From: Bombardia bombarda
Taxonomy: Eukaryota; Ascomycota; Sordariomycetes; Sordariales; Lasiosphaeriaceae
NCBI GenBank assembly: GCA_030512295.1
Contig: JAULSR010000001.1
Coordinates: 7,711,001-7,775,000, forward strand
Length of the DNA: 64,000 bases
Direction of reading: 5' to 3'
Position 1 is the stretch's first letter. The number at the start of each line of letters is the position of its first letter. Position numbers and translations under genes: made by a program. Below are positions 1 to 11,240 of the stretch, piece after piece. Below the pieces are notes generated by a model. It did no database searches. It was given only the letters and a program-made list of their open reading frames with translations, and was not told the origin of the DNA.

Positions 1-1064
1 TCGAGGAGCTCTTTGGCCTCGTTTTTGTTGAACTAACCGCTGAGGATCGCCAGCGCATCTCCTCCACTGGAAAGGGCGAGGATATTGCATGGCACGAGGA
101 TGTCATCATCTTCAGCGTCTGGAATGACGCTTCCGAAGGCGAAAGCTTTGTCGGCTACCTCTACCTCGATCTTCACCCACGACAGGGCAAGTATGGCCAC
201 GCCGCCAACTTCAGCCTGCAGCCAGGCTTCCAACACGCCAATGGTACAAGACGTTACCCAGCCACCGCCCTTGTTTGCAACTTCAGCAAGCCCACCGAGA
301 AGAAACCGTCTCTACTCAAGCACGATGAAGTTGTGACCCTGTTCCACGAGCTTGGCCACGGCATTCACGACTTGGCCGGCCGCACCCAGTATGCCAGATT
401 CCACGGAACTGCGACTGTTAGAGACTTCGTCGAGGCGCCAAGTCAGATGCTTGAGAACTGGTGCTGGACACCCAACCAGCTGAGAAGCCTAAGCAACCAC
501 TATGAGACAGGCAAGCAGATCCCCGACGATCTTATCACGAAGCTGGTCGCCACCAAGCACGTCAACGCGGCCCTTTTCAACCTCCGTCAGCTTCACTTTG
601 GCCTGTTCGACATGACCGTCCACACGCCCAAGAGCCACGCCGAGTTGGAGGAGATGGACGTCAGCAAGGTCTACAACGACCTCCGTGCCGAAATTGCAGG
701 CCTCAAGGGCCCCGAGGCCGAAGCCAAGCCGAGGTACGTATCTCATTTTTACTCTGGATGACACTACGAGCAGATCCGCTAACAACTCAATAGCACCTGG
801 GGCAATGGTCAGGCTACATTCGGTCACTTGATTGGTGGATATGACGCCGGATACTACGGCTACCTGTCATCGCAGGTCTACTCCACCGACATGTTCTACA
901 GTGTGTTCAAGAGCAATCCCATGGATGGAAAGGAGGGCCGCCGCTACAGACACACTGTCCTGGAGAAGGGCGGTTCGCAGGATGAGATGCTCACGCTTGA
1001 GCAGTTCCTGGGTCGCAAGCCAAGCTCTGATGCATTCTATAAGGAGTTGGGCATTGATGCCTAG
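1..1064 (+). CDS. prd1: M3-family metallopeptidase, saccharolysin/thimet oligopeptidase type (3' part)
   Basis: C-terminal part of a zinc oligopeptidase; the 5' end lies outside the window. Exons are 1..733 and 794..1064, with the reading frame beginning at base 3. The 60 bp intron (734..793, GTACGT donor, AATAG acceptor) restores the frame between a Pro-Ser and a Thr-Trp-Gly-Asn-Gly stretch. The zinc motif FHELGHGIHD is read at about 340-370, followed by the family stretch with HGT...RDFVEAPSQMLENW. The C-terminal helical part contains GGYDAGYYGYLSSQVY. The 'DFVEAPSQ' form is typical of cytosolic Prd1/thimet enzymes rather than the mitochondrial intermediate peptidase Oct1, which usually reads DFVELPS. 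The family cleaves short peptides released by proteasome or vacuole activity. Family assignment is secure; the symbol is by family resemblance only. Confidence 0.93.
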
Positions 1065-1492
1065 ATGGGAATATAGGAGGAGATTACTATTTAAGTAGCA
1101 CCCAGACAGTATGGTTCTATCTAACGCATGTTATTATACCCTTTATCTAGGCTGAATAAGATATATATTGTGCGGCGTTACGGAGATGTAGTACAATCGC
1201 TAGTTTCTACAGATACTGCTTTAGCATTGATAAACGGCATGGAAGGTTTATATCGTCTTCATTATTTACGCTGGAGGTTACGAATTCTATAGCTCTTTCT
1301 TGTCCTTTCTTCTTTACAGATAACATATCTTGATCTAAAACATAATCCAAGACATGAAGACATGATGACAAGAGCCGGTCAGACTGTTAATACAGTGCCT
1401 ACTTGCATCACTGAAGATGACATGAAAAAAGGAACAAAAAAAGAGCATCCATCCAGCAAAAGTTGAACAACTGAAACAGGCGTTATTCTCAT
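1065..1492. other. intergenic spacer
   Basis: AT-rich 3' flank of the metallopeptidase and 3' flank of the minus-strand tRNA-Ile. The stretch around 1411-1445 gives T-runs on the minus strand downstream of the tRNA, usable as pol III terminators. I see no further gene. Confidence 0.6.
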
Positions 1493-1587
1493 TGCCCAAT
1501 AACAGGATTGAACTGTTGACCTTCGCATGACTTGATAGAAAGAGTCTTCTATTAGTACGACGCTCTAACCAGCTGAGCTAATCGGGC
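1493..1587 (-). tRNA. tRNA-Ile(AAT), intron-containing
   Basis: The reverse strand folds into a full cloverleaf. The acceptor GCCCGAT pairs with ATTGGGC (one G-T wobble), with discriminator A. The D arm is GCTC/GAGC, the anticodon stem TCGTA/TGCGA, the loop CTAATA+A with anticodon AAT, and the T arm AACAG-TTCAATC-CTGTT. An intron of about 21 nt follows position 37, the normal site for nuclear tRNA introns. It is 95 nt long and is the divergent twin of the gene at 2012-2106, differing by one base in the intron (C here, T there). No CCA is encoded, as expected for a nuclear gene. Confidence 0.96.
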
Positions 1588-2011
1588 GAGCTTTGAATGG
1601 ATTGATGGAAGACAAGCAGGATATCGTCATCTCTAATAGGATGAACGGCCAAGTTCATTCCCGGCTGGATGGATACTCATGAAGAGGGCGAGTCAGCATG
1701 GGCGAGCCATCCTGGTGTTGCTCGATCGTCCGTTGTTCAGCTATGCATGGGACTGGGGTCTGGCTGAGCCGACTGACCGAACACAATGTTCCACCCTTTT
1801 TTATTCATCGCCAAGATCCATAACTCGGTTCGGGACCGTTGCCGATGACGGGACGCTTCAACCCTGCAGGTGCGTTGAATATCCACCTCATGTGGAAGAG
1901 AAAAAAAATATGCAACGGGGCGGAACAAAAGGTATCCAGTTGGCTTTGAGAACAAGCGAGTAAGAGAGAGTTTGCGGAGCTCTTCTTTCATCAATCCAAC
2001 AAAACTCATCA
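1588..2011. other. spacer between the divergent tRNA-Ile genes
   Basis: 424 bp separating the 5' ends of the two tRNA genes. Short open frames on both strands (for example 1679-1963 and 1737-2009) have no recognisable product. There is no convincing TATA element next to either tRNA. Confidence 0.5.
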
Positions 2012-2106
2012 GCCCGATTAGCTCAGCTGGTTAGAGCGTCGTACTAATAGAAGATTCTTTCTATCAAGTCATGCGAAGGTCAACAGTTCAATCCTGTTAT
2101 TGGGCA
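2012..2106 (+). tRNA. tRNA-Ile(AAT), intron-containing
   Basis: Same cloverleaf as the copy at 1493-1587: acceptor GCCCGAT/ATTGGGC, discriminator A, D arm GCTC/GAGC, anticodon AAT in loop CTAATA, about 21 nt intron after position 37, and T arm AACAG/CTGTT. Several T-runs follow within 60 bases and can terminate pol III. The gene bodies of the two copies are identical outside one intron position, so they are recently duplicated or kept alike by gene conversion. Confidence 0.96.
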
Positions 2107-3032
2107 ATGGATACTGGAGCAGCTGCTTCATCTTTTGATTCTTTTTGGTTTATTCTTTTTATTTCTCCGTCCTATCACGTCTATCTATCTATTGTAAGTT
2201 ACCCATCCATGGTCGGTTTACTTATTTCTGTTTTCTCCTGAATTGTCCTCCAGTGTTGAGAGAAATATAAAAGTTGATGGATGTAATGGAGGTGCTTGTT
2301 GATTTAACCCATCTGAACTTTCAATACCTCCAATTGTGTCTCTTGCAAGATGATATATATGTACAGTGGGCCTGGCTTGGGCAGTGGCTCAAAGGTCTTT
2401 TTGGCTTTCTTGTCACAAGTTGCAACTCAAATAGAGTCGACAGTTTTACATTTTATCAACCTTTAACTTTTCTGTTCTCATGTTAACAGTCTCAACACTA
2501 TGGCCTGTGGACAGTTCACAGTTTCTTTTATGATTTAATGAGGAGTAGTTGTATTAATTGGTATGATCTACTCCAATAGCCTTTGCCATATCCCATAATC
2601 GTTATTGACAAGATGAACTGGTACATCTGCTGTCTAAACAACCGAGGCTCCAAGCTGAAACGCGAGCCCCCATTAAAAGCTACCCCTACTTGCTACCAGA
2701 ACTCCATGCCATCTTGGTCCAAGCCCACAGACCTTGGCCATACCCCATTTATCCAGTGCCTGGTGTGTAAGCTCGAGGATATCGTACAGTGACCGAGAAC
2801 ACATACAGTGCTCTTTCAAGGCCATATGATAATTGCGCGTTATCAGGCGCAAACGATTGTGTGATCCGAAAGAAAAGGGGAGGGAAATGAAAAAGAAGGC
2901 GTGCAAGTCTACGGCTTTTACTGCGGCTTGCAACTTGCGCCCACTCATAACTCCGTCAGTTCCATCCGTAATTCCAAGAACGCCGAGCTATCCCATTTCT
3001 CAAATACAAAAAAACACCTGAAAGTGTTGAGA
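2107..3032. other. intergenic spacer
   Basis: 926 bp of AT-rich sequence between tRNA-Ile and the 3' end of the amino-acid transporter. Open frames are short and lack any recognisable motif. It probably holds only the 3' UTR of the minus-strand transporter. Confidence 0.6.
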
Positions 3033-4513
3033 TCAGACGACAGGAGCGCAGGAAAACGGTTGTCCCACACGCCCAGTTTCGTACCGGAGCATCTACGACT
3101 CCGTTAGTATGTGTTTCAGGACAGAGGGAGAAAGGAGTCAGTAGAACTTACAATATCATCAACAGCAGCATAAGTACCAACTCCGAGCACGATAAGGCCA
3201 ATGATGAAGCACAAGCCATTGAGCAAGCTGAGCCAAAGGTTCTTGCCTTGGTGCCACTTTCCTTGCTTGATGAACATGAACCACATCAATGCGGGCATGT
3301 AGAAAGTGAAGCCCGAGATGAAGAGAGACGAGCAAATAGCCAAGAGATCCGAGAAGAAAGGGATCGCCTCGGCAACAACCCAGGCAATGATGGTGATGAC
3401 GCCAATGAGAATCAGCCATGTAACCCAGCCCTTAGTCGTGTTGACATAGCGAGTAACCGAATCCTTGTAGATTCTGCCATGGATATACTTGGCAACGACG
3501 GTGGTGTTGATGCTGCCGGAGATGAAGATAACAGGCATGGCAATGCCAAAGGCAACCTTCGAAACGAGCGGGCCGGCAGACAGCAAGGCGGGCGACTGAA
3601 CGTCGTTGCCAACAAAGGCGTAGACCAAGGCACCCGTGAGGGTGTAGATGACGATCTCAATAGAACCGAGAGCCACGATGCTCTTCTTGTAGTCGGACGG
3701 GGTGTGCATCTCGTCCATGAAGCTGAACTGACACATGGCGAAGCTGTAAGCAAACACAATGTTGGAAATGGCGATGAATCCATCAGTCAGGCTAAGATTC
3801 TCCCTGGGAGAAGCCGACCAGTCGACAGAGGCAAGACCACCCTCGGACTGTCCGGCTTTAATTCCGGTGGCAATCATGGTGATGAGAATGGCGGCGATGA
3901 TGGAGACGAAGTCGATGTATCCGAGGATGGCGACTTCGGCAAAGCTTGGCGGAATGGCCACGACGAACAGGATAATTGCTGAGACGACGCTGAATACGAT
4001 ACCACAGGTGCCGTTCTCAGTGAGGTTTCCCCACATGATCTTGCCCGTCAGGACGTGGGATCCAACGATGAGGATGAGCTGAACGCAGAACATAACGCTC
4101 ATGATCTCGTAGCCGATTTTGCCAAACATGAGGCGTCCGGCGTCGGCGTAGTGGGCGATTTGCGGGTGCTTCAGCTTGACTTGACCAACAACGTGACTCG
4201 TGTAGACGGCCAAGACACCGATGAAGAGAGACATGCAGACACCGAGCACCATGCCCAGTGTTGCAAAGGCGCCTGGGAGACTGAGACTGCCAAGGGCAAT
4301 AGCCTCGACAATCAGGACGACGGTGAGGCGCTTCCATCCCAGTCTGTGGTACTTGGTATCGGCCTCGGCCTTCTTCTGTTTCTCGAAGTCCATGGTGCGA
4401 ACCTCGCCTACAGACTCATCACTGGACAGGTAGTTCCCCGCGCCGACGAGGTTTGAATCCCGATCGTCAGCGCTCTTCAGCTCGTCTTTGCTGGCAAACT
4501 GTTTGGCGTCCAT
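3033..4513 (-). CDS. neutral amino-acid transporter, AAAP/Mtr-like permease
   Basis: Multi-pass plasma-membrane transporter of the amino acid/auxin permease superfamily, close in pattern to the Neurospora Mtr neutral/aromatic amino-acid permease. Two exons: 3152..4513 and 3033..3092. The last intron (3093..3151) has a perfect GTAAGT donor and a CTAAC branch. Ignoring it gives a false tail ending in SFLPLS. The spliced tail ends YETGRVGQPFSCAPVV, and the 'GxVGxPFSCA' ending is typical of this family. The start was chosen at 4513 (MDAKQFASKDE); the frame stays open upstream but is Pro/Arg-rich and unlike the family. The product is 473 residues, the normal length, with a hydrophilic N-terminus of about 60 residues followed by about 11 hydrophobic segments beginning near LTVVLIVEAIALGSLSLPGA. 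Substrate specificity is inferred. Confidence 0.9.
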
Positions 4514-7428
4514 TGTGGTCCTGCTCTCAGCTGGCGGTGGACGGGCGCGTCTCGTAGCGAAATGGCACGCAGGGCCTGGCCAGAGTCCTTCTTCAGAAAG
4601 TTGAACTGGTGGAGGAGAAGGGCTGTCTGGTCGGCGAAGCGGCACAGAAAGACGGACTGTCAGTTGATGACGGGCGGTCGAAGGTTGAGAGTACAGAAGT
4701 TGTGGGAAGTTGGGGTAGGAGGCGAGGAGATGTTAAAGTACTAAGGGCGGAGTGGGAACTTTAAGAAAGACGCAAACCTTCCAGGTTGGGAAAGCGTGGG
4801 GGAGGCCGAGTCAGGGACGATCGCCGTGGCCAAAGGTGGATGGGATCCATGGTCCTCCCGAGTGAATCGCCGAAGAAGGATCGCCACTCTCTCACCTCCG
4901 CAGTCCGCACACACCCAGATCAGGACGAATGAGGAGTCCCGTCCTGGAGGGAGGCAGGTCAGGCTAGCGAGGTGAAGATATTGCCAGTCTCATCTGCCAG
5001 CGTCGCCCCTGCACCTCTGCACCCCATGGTCTCTGGACGCTGCGACTTCGCAACCCCATAGTCCAAGACCCAAGGCCAGGTCCAACGAAGCTCTAGCCCA
5101 TGGAGCGAAGGGCCATGCACACAAGGCATGGTCATGCACACAAGGCATTGGCTTCAACCGTTCCGCCGTGCTTTGCATCCAGCCACGGGCTGCTGGCTCC
5201 CCCACCTCCCCATGGGCGAGACGTCGTTCCTGAACTCTACATTAGTAAAGGTTGCGGGGCTTGGCAGGGGTAGGAGAGCGGTTCATCTCGAACCTGAAAG
5301 CAAGACCTGAAAGCAACTTTTTGGCTCAAAAAACTTGTCCCTGGAATGCTTTCTGCGGATTGTGCGGTCCCTAGAAAGTTTATGACGACAGAGTGGAGAC
5401 CGGCGCACACCGCAGCCTAAGAAGCCAGACCGGTCCAAACGTTGTAAAGCCTATTTGGGAAACCCACGCAGTCCAGCTGACCACCGAGAGCTTAGGTAAT
5501 GGTTACAGCTGGCAAAAGCCTAGAATTCAATTCGCGGCCTGGTACAGACCAGCACTCACTCCGTCTTACTTGACCGTTATTCCGTGGTGGTATTCTGAAG
5601 TCCACGGTGGTTTGCTCTGGAATCCAAAGTCAATTGCCGAAGCGTCCAAGGAGTCGGGGCTAAAAAGAAGATATCCGATTAAGGAGAGAAGTCAACATCA
5701 ATTCCGCCCCGTCTTGATCACGATCCACCGATCCTCTGCTCCCCAGGCCTTAATTCGCTCAAGGATCACCAACTCCAGAAAAGAGAATAACACTTCCGAC
5801 AACGGCTTTCCATTCTCCCGTTATGTCCCGATTATGCATGTCTCTGGTGGACTGTTGAACCTCACCCGGATTTTTCTCGGCGATCTGGAGACAAAATGTG
5901 TGCATGCTCAAAATGCTGACCATGTTGCTCGCAGGGGTGTCTTCCCTTAAAGCATGGTCTTCCCTAATTCTGTTTCCTCAGGGTACAAGGCAATCCATGG
6001 AGTCTGTCTCATCCACTGAAGGACACTGGCACAAACTGCCGAGGCAGCATTGCTTTATTTTCCCTCCTCGTCCTCTCAAATCTCAATCTCGATGTGCTTG
6101 GCTTTCACAATGCGGTGCAATGCATAAAACGGATCTCTATCAAGAAGAGCCACACTTTGCCAGCTGAAGCAGCTAAAGAGTGTCCGAGTCAGTCAGCAAC
6201 ATCCTGCATCAAGTTGCTAAATTTCCTAGCAGTAATGCTCCTATCACCGGCGAAGGGGTGATAATTGACATGTGCATCGTGTTTTGTTGCATAAATAATA
6301 TATATTCCACACCGATGACAATCTTTTCAAAACACTTCGAATTTAAATCTTCATTTTCTTCATCATTTGGGCAAAAGAATTAGAGTTTATCACGACATGC
6401 AAGATATAAGAGGATGCACTGAGGAGATAAGATTACTAGAAGTCTACATCGAGTTCAACTCAAGTTCAATAGTCCGGAAGACAAGCAAAGTCAATTTTGC
6501 AAATTGGCTCAAAACTGTGTGAAAGCGATCAGGGTACCAATCCACCTCTAAGATCTTGATCTTAAGCCGCTGTTTAAGCCTGGCTCAAGGGCAAACCCTT
6601 GAAGGCTCCATTTTCTTTTAGACTTTGTTGCCGTGCATGTGAAAACTGCAGCTCTCTCCGCAACCCCAGAGTTCTGGAAACCCCGGAATGGCGGGAAAGC
6701 AGCCTTATCTAGCACCATGCCTGAGGTGCATTATCCCTACGTAGCTATGGACTTAAGTTAAGGTTCTGGGTATTCTACTACGTTACTGACTAAAATAAGG
6801 TACGTTAAAAAGGTTCGAGTTGTCAATAATTAGCTAAAGTAAGAATTAATTGAAGTCACGTAGAATGAGAGCTCGTAGAGACAAGCTTCGTTGCGAGCTT
6901 AGCGAGCCTTGGCGGTGTGCAAGTGCCGGTGGGACTGCGCCGCACACCAGCCACAGAAAGACTGCGAGCTGGAGAGCTGCCCCACCGAAGCGTGAGCCAC
7001 AGGGAAGAAGGCCAAAGTAAACAAACACGATGGCTTTGTCCAATCAAATGGTGCAAAATCCTTGGACATTTCGACACCAGCGGCAACGGGGCTTGCCATC
7101 CCCCCCTCCAAACGCCAATCCACATCTAAGAAACCGATGCGCATTAGCCCTTGATACAACACCGACACAACGCAATTGAAGTTTCGTCGCGTTCGAGTTT
7201 ACCACCTATTTACAGCCCTACATATCCGCCTACCTACCTAACTCCCGAGCCTGCCTACCCACTCGTCCAACCCAACTGCAAGATCGCGTCTTTTCGCGTC
7301 GCAAAAACGCCATTTATAGCTACATCTGTATCTGCATCAAGAACGTCGCTGCCGCCGTTGCAACCAACAACCCGAACACATAGAGACTCCCAGAGCAGTG
7401 GGCGACCACGAGGCGCCGAGTCGCAATC
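4514..7428. other. long intergenic region
   Basis: 2.9 kb between divergently transcribed genes. It holds the 5' leaders of the amino-acid transporter (near 4514-4800) and of the BIR gene (7150-7428). The part around 6180-6860 is clearly AT-rich. The longest open frame (5393-5950) shows no known motif, has no ATG at its start and is judged non-coding. No tRNA, transposon ends or long repeats are visible. Confidence 0.55.
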
Positions 7429-10202
7429 ATGGCCAGGTCTACCGAAGAAGATTTCTTCGTCTTAGAAAACCGACTCAAGTCGTTTCAGCGCCCGCAGCCC
7501 GTACGAGGAGCCACCAAAGCGCCCAAGACAAGCCAGTGGACTCTGCCGTCCCCTTCGCCAGCTGCTGTGAGTAGTAGTACCTTCCCAGAGTAATACTGAA
7601 TTCCAATTGACGCGACTGCATCCAGCTCGCAGAAGCCGGCTTCTTCTACACGCCACAGATTGGCAGTCTGGATAATGTAGAGTGCTTTTTGTGTGGCAAG
7701 GGCCTCGATGGCTGGGAGGAACAGGACAACCCACTCGGGGAGCACCTCAAGCACTCTCCAACCTGCGGCTGGGCAATAACCGCGGCAATCGACGCCGAGC
7801 TGGGCGACTTTGGTCAGGTGCACCCGCTCGATCTGGGCATGATCGAGGCGCGAAAGGCGACATTCGGAGGAAGGTGGCACTACGACGCCAAAAAGAACTC
7901 GAGGTGCAAGACAAAACAGGTAAGCGCAATCTACCCCCCCCACCTCCCTGCCCATATTGCTGCTCGACCGAAGCCAAAGACTGACTTGACATGCTCCAGC
8001 TTGCCGAAGCTGGCTGGAAATACACCCCCAATTCCGAGTCCGGCGACTTCACAACTTGTACATATTGCGGGCTGGGACTTGACGGTTGGAATTCTAGCGA
8101 CAAGCCCATGTAAGTCTTCATTTGGCATACTCTCCCAGAACGTTCACAGCAACTAATCCGAAATTAGTGACGAGCACTTTAAGCGCTCCGAGCACTGCCC
8201 GTTCTTTGTTCTAATAGGCCAGTTGCCGCCCCCGAAGAAAGCGCCACGAGCCAAAGCTTCTGCAACATCTAAAACATCACGTCTCTCTGTCCAATCCATT
8301 GCCACTGTTGCCACCGCCTTTTCTGACATCACGTCTGCCGCGGATCTTACCGTCGACCATCACGAAGACAGCGTTGCTTCTGTCATGACACAGGGCGGGA
8401 GGAAGGCGCCGAAGCCAAAGAAGGCGCCGGCTGCCAAAGCACGGAAAACAAAAACAAAAAAGGACGAGCCGGTTGAGATCCTGGAGGATGTGCCACAGGA
8501 CGTCCCCGCACCGCCTCTGGAGAAACCCAAAAGAGGACGGAAACGCGCCAGCGATGCCATGGAAGATTCAGCCATTACCAACGCCGAGGCACCTGCTCCA
8601 AAGAAGCGAGCCACGCGAAAAAAGGGGAGCAATGTTATGGATATGTCGGTCATGACCACTGCATCAGCAGACATCGAGACAGGCGATGTTGCCCCTCCAA
8701 AGAAGACGGCTGGACGGAAAAAGGCAACAAAATCCACTCGGAAAATCTCTCAGTCCTCCATTCACTCACAAGCCTCCACTATTTCCTTCGCTGCCGAACT
8801 TCCTGATGACGATGAGATCGATCGCCAGCTCCAAGCTGATCTCGAGCGTCCCCTCACAGACGACGAGCATCTTGCTGCCGATTCTGACTCGGAGAGGCAG
8901 AAAGCCCCAGCCCCAGCCCCAGCCCCAGCCCCAGCACCAGCCCCAGCACCAGCTCGAGGTCGACCGAAGAAGGCGGCAAGTACGCGCAAGGCAAGTATAC
9001 AAAGTCAACAACAGCCCAGCGTGGCCTATGCCATGTTTGACCCGACACCCGCCGAGCCAAACGAAGCCGAAATTGAAGCCGATTTCAACGCAATGAAGGC
9101 GGAGGTAGACTCAGAGCCCCCAACAGAAGCGACAGAGTCCTTGGCAGTCCCGAAAAAAGGTCGCAAGGCTGGCACTGGCACACGAAAAGTTTCTAAGCAA
9201 ACGAAGAAGGCCAAGGAGGTACTGCCATCATCTGATCCGGTCGACATGACAATGGAGGATGCGGTTGAAGCCCCTCATTCTACAGAGCAACTGGCTGCAG
9301 ATTCCTCTCGAACATTGGAGGAGGATCTGGAGAATGCAGATGAGCTGGCGACAAGCAATGAGACTGTCATGACCATCGCCCCACCAAACCCACCCAAGCG
9401 AGGAAGGGGACGTCCATCAAAAAAGTCCACATCTTCACAAGGACTCGCTGAAGAGGCGGAGAAGCAAGATACCTCCAACGTCTCAGCGCATATTGAGGTG
9501 CAACTCCAGTCAACACGGGGCCGTGAATTGTTCACAGCTGTTAAGGCACCGCCTGCGAAGGTCGTAAGAAAGCCTGTCCCGGCCCCCGTCCCAGCAAAGG
9601 TCAGACAAGTGACCGCGGTGCCTGTACCCGTCATTCCCGTACGAGCACCTGCGCCTGCTAGGACAGACAAGTCCCTCCCGCCGCCGCCTCCGCAATCAGC
9701 AGGTCGCATTCCTCAACCCCCGGCCACACCTCGGGCGCACACAGCTCCATCGGCATCTGCCAAGCAGGCGGCCTTGTCTCCATCGCAATCGCCACAATCC
9801 TCAGATGCAGAGAACCTACCACCGTCGTCCAAGCCAACAAGCAACGCTATGGCGAAGCGTATTGTGCTGGCACCCGTTGATTCGACTCCCATGCGCAGCT
9901 CCCCGTCCAAGCGCAACGTCGTCGCAGGACTACAAAGCGCCACACCGTGGACGGCTATGGACCTGGACGCGGTTTTTTCGCCCACCAAGAACTCCGACAA
10001 GGAGAATGGTGTCGACAGGCTGTTGCGCAAGGGAGGTGAGCTGACAAGCCCCGAGAAGCGGATGACGGTTGAGGAGTGGATCTTCTACAATGCCGGGCTT
10101 GCCGAGCAGAAGCTGAAGTACGAGTGCGAGGCCATGGTGTCGACGTTCGAGAGCGAGGGCAACAAGGCCATCAGTGTTTTGCAGGACCTGGTCGTTGAGT
10201 AA
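7429..10202 (+). CDS. bir1: Bir1/survivin-type protein with two BIR domains
   Basis: Chromosomal passenger complex subunit expected to target Aurora kinase and INCENP to centromeres. Four exons: 7429..7566, 7626..7919, 8000..8109 and 8168..10202, giving 858 residues. All introns have GTGAGT, GTAAGC or GTAAGT donors. Both BIR domains keep the zinc ligands C-x2-C-x16-H-x6-C. The first reads ECFLCGKGLDGW...EHLKHSPTC and the second TCTYCGLGLDGW...EHFKRSEHC. A long low-complexity Lys/Ala/Pro-rich middle follows, with AT-hook-like PKRGRGRPSKK and an Ala-Pro repeat at 8905-8952. The C-terminus (SPEKRMTVEEWIFYNAG... onward) is helical, as in fungal Bir1, where this end contacts INCENP/Sli15. Identity is strong; the partner interaction is family knowledge. 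Confidence 0.93.
8905..8952 (+). repeat. in-frame CCAGCC hexamer repeat (Ala-Pro tract)
   Basis: About eight hexamer units, two with CCAGCA variants, inside the BIR gene. It encodes an alternating Pro-Ala tract in the disordered middle of the protein and is likely length-polymorphic between strains. Confidence 0.85.
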
Positions 10203-11240
10203 AACATATGGTTGTAGTGGGGTTTGGGGCGTTTCGACAATATCACAGTGTAGCGTTTTTATCATTGAGGCAAGGAAAGGGAAGATGGATGATAGTAATG
10301 TCTGGATTATGGCATGGTCGGCGTTATAGGGATCTAGTTAGTGTGCGTGTTAGGAAGTAATTGTTGACTATTGGACGTTCACATCCCGGCCGACTGTCAC
10401 AGTGTTCGCTGCACCGCATACTTGCCGCCCGGAGTTTGATTTAGTTTCGGGTTCCTTGACGGTTTGTGAGTCTGTCGTCCACGGCGCGTTAGTTTAACCG
10501 TTACATCTAACAAAATTCCAGAAGCCCATTGGTCAGTGTTACCCAGCTATCCGGTCCGACGTTGCCGTGTTACCCACCTCAGCTATCACCAGTATGATCC
10601 TCACATCAAAAAAAAAAAAAATACCAAAGTCCGCCTACCAAACTTATGGATTCGATATATCACATCGCGTGCCATGAACACTTACTAAGGTACCTAGGCA
10701 GCCAACCCTACCTACCCAGCACTGGCTATATTTTTATACCAAGGCGACATCTAGTTAGCTGTCTACATTTTCTTATAACGCTCGGCACTTGTTGAGGGCT
10801 GACTGGGTTGTGGTTATAACCACTGCCGAGACGACCATTATCTTGGTTCCAGACATGTACCGTCCATTTAGGAAGTGATCAGCAATTTCACTAAATGTAT
10901 CAGCTGTATAATGAAGTATCCTCATGGTTGAAATGACAAGACGGTCTCTTTTCTTCTTCTATTTTGAAAGTACTTAGAACCAACCAACATGCCTGACTTC
11001 AGCTTCCACGACAAGACATGAGCTAACTAGATGGAGATATCAATATTTCCAGATATAGACGGCTGCATTACCAATGCCTTTTTTCAGATAGACGCCCCAG
11101 TCCCTGCCTACCTGCCTGCCTGCCTGCCTGCTTGCCTCTTGTCCCTTTTTTTCTTTTTTTTTAATTTCTTCCGGCCTTCCGGAACTGCATTTTGCAATAC
11201 AGTCATTAGACCGATATCAAGGCGTCAGAAACAGAGGACG
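10203..11240. other. intergenic spacer
   Basis: 1.0 kb between the BIR gene stop and the P450. It contains an A13 run near 10609-10621 and a short CCTG tandem repeat near 11109-11136. I searched here for a P450 N-terminal exon (membrane anchor plus Pro-rich hinge) and saw none. Confidence 0.55.

Noticed and set aside
3248..3982. 244-codon + strand open frame antisense to the amino-acid transporter
   Set aside because: Shadow frame, acidic and Asn-rich, no domain; the minus strand encodes a full transporter.
5393..5950. 185-codon frame in the 4.5-7.4 kb intergenic region
   Set aside because: Starts without ATG, no recognisable motif, no splice signals nearby and AT-rich surroundings.
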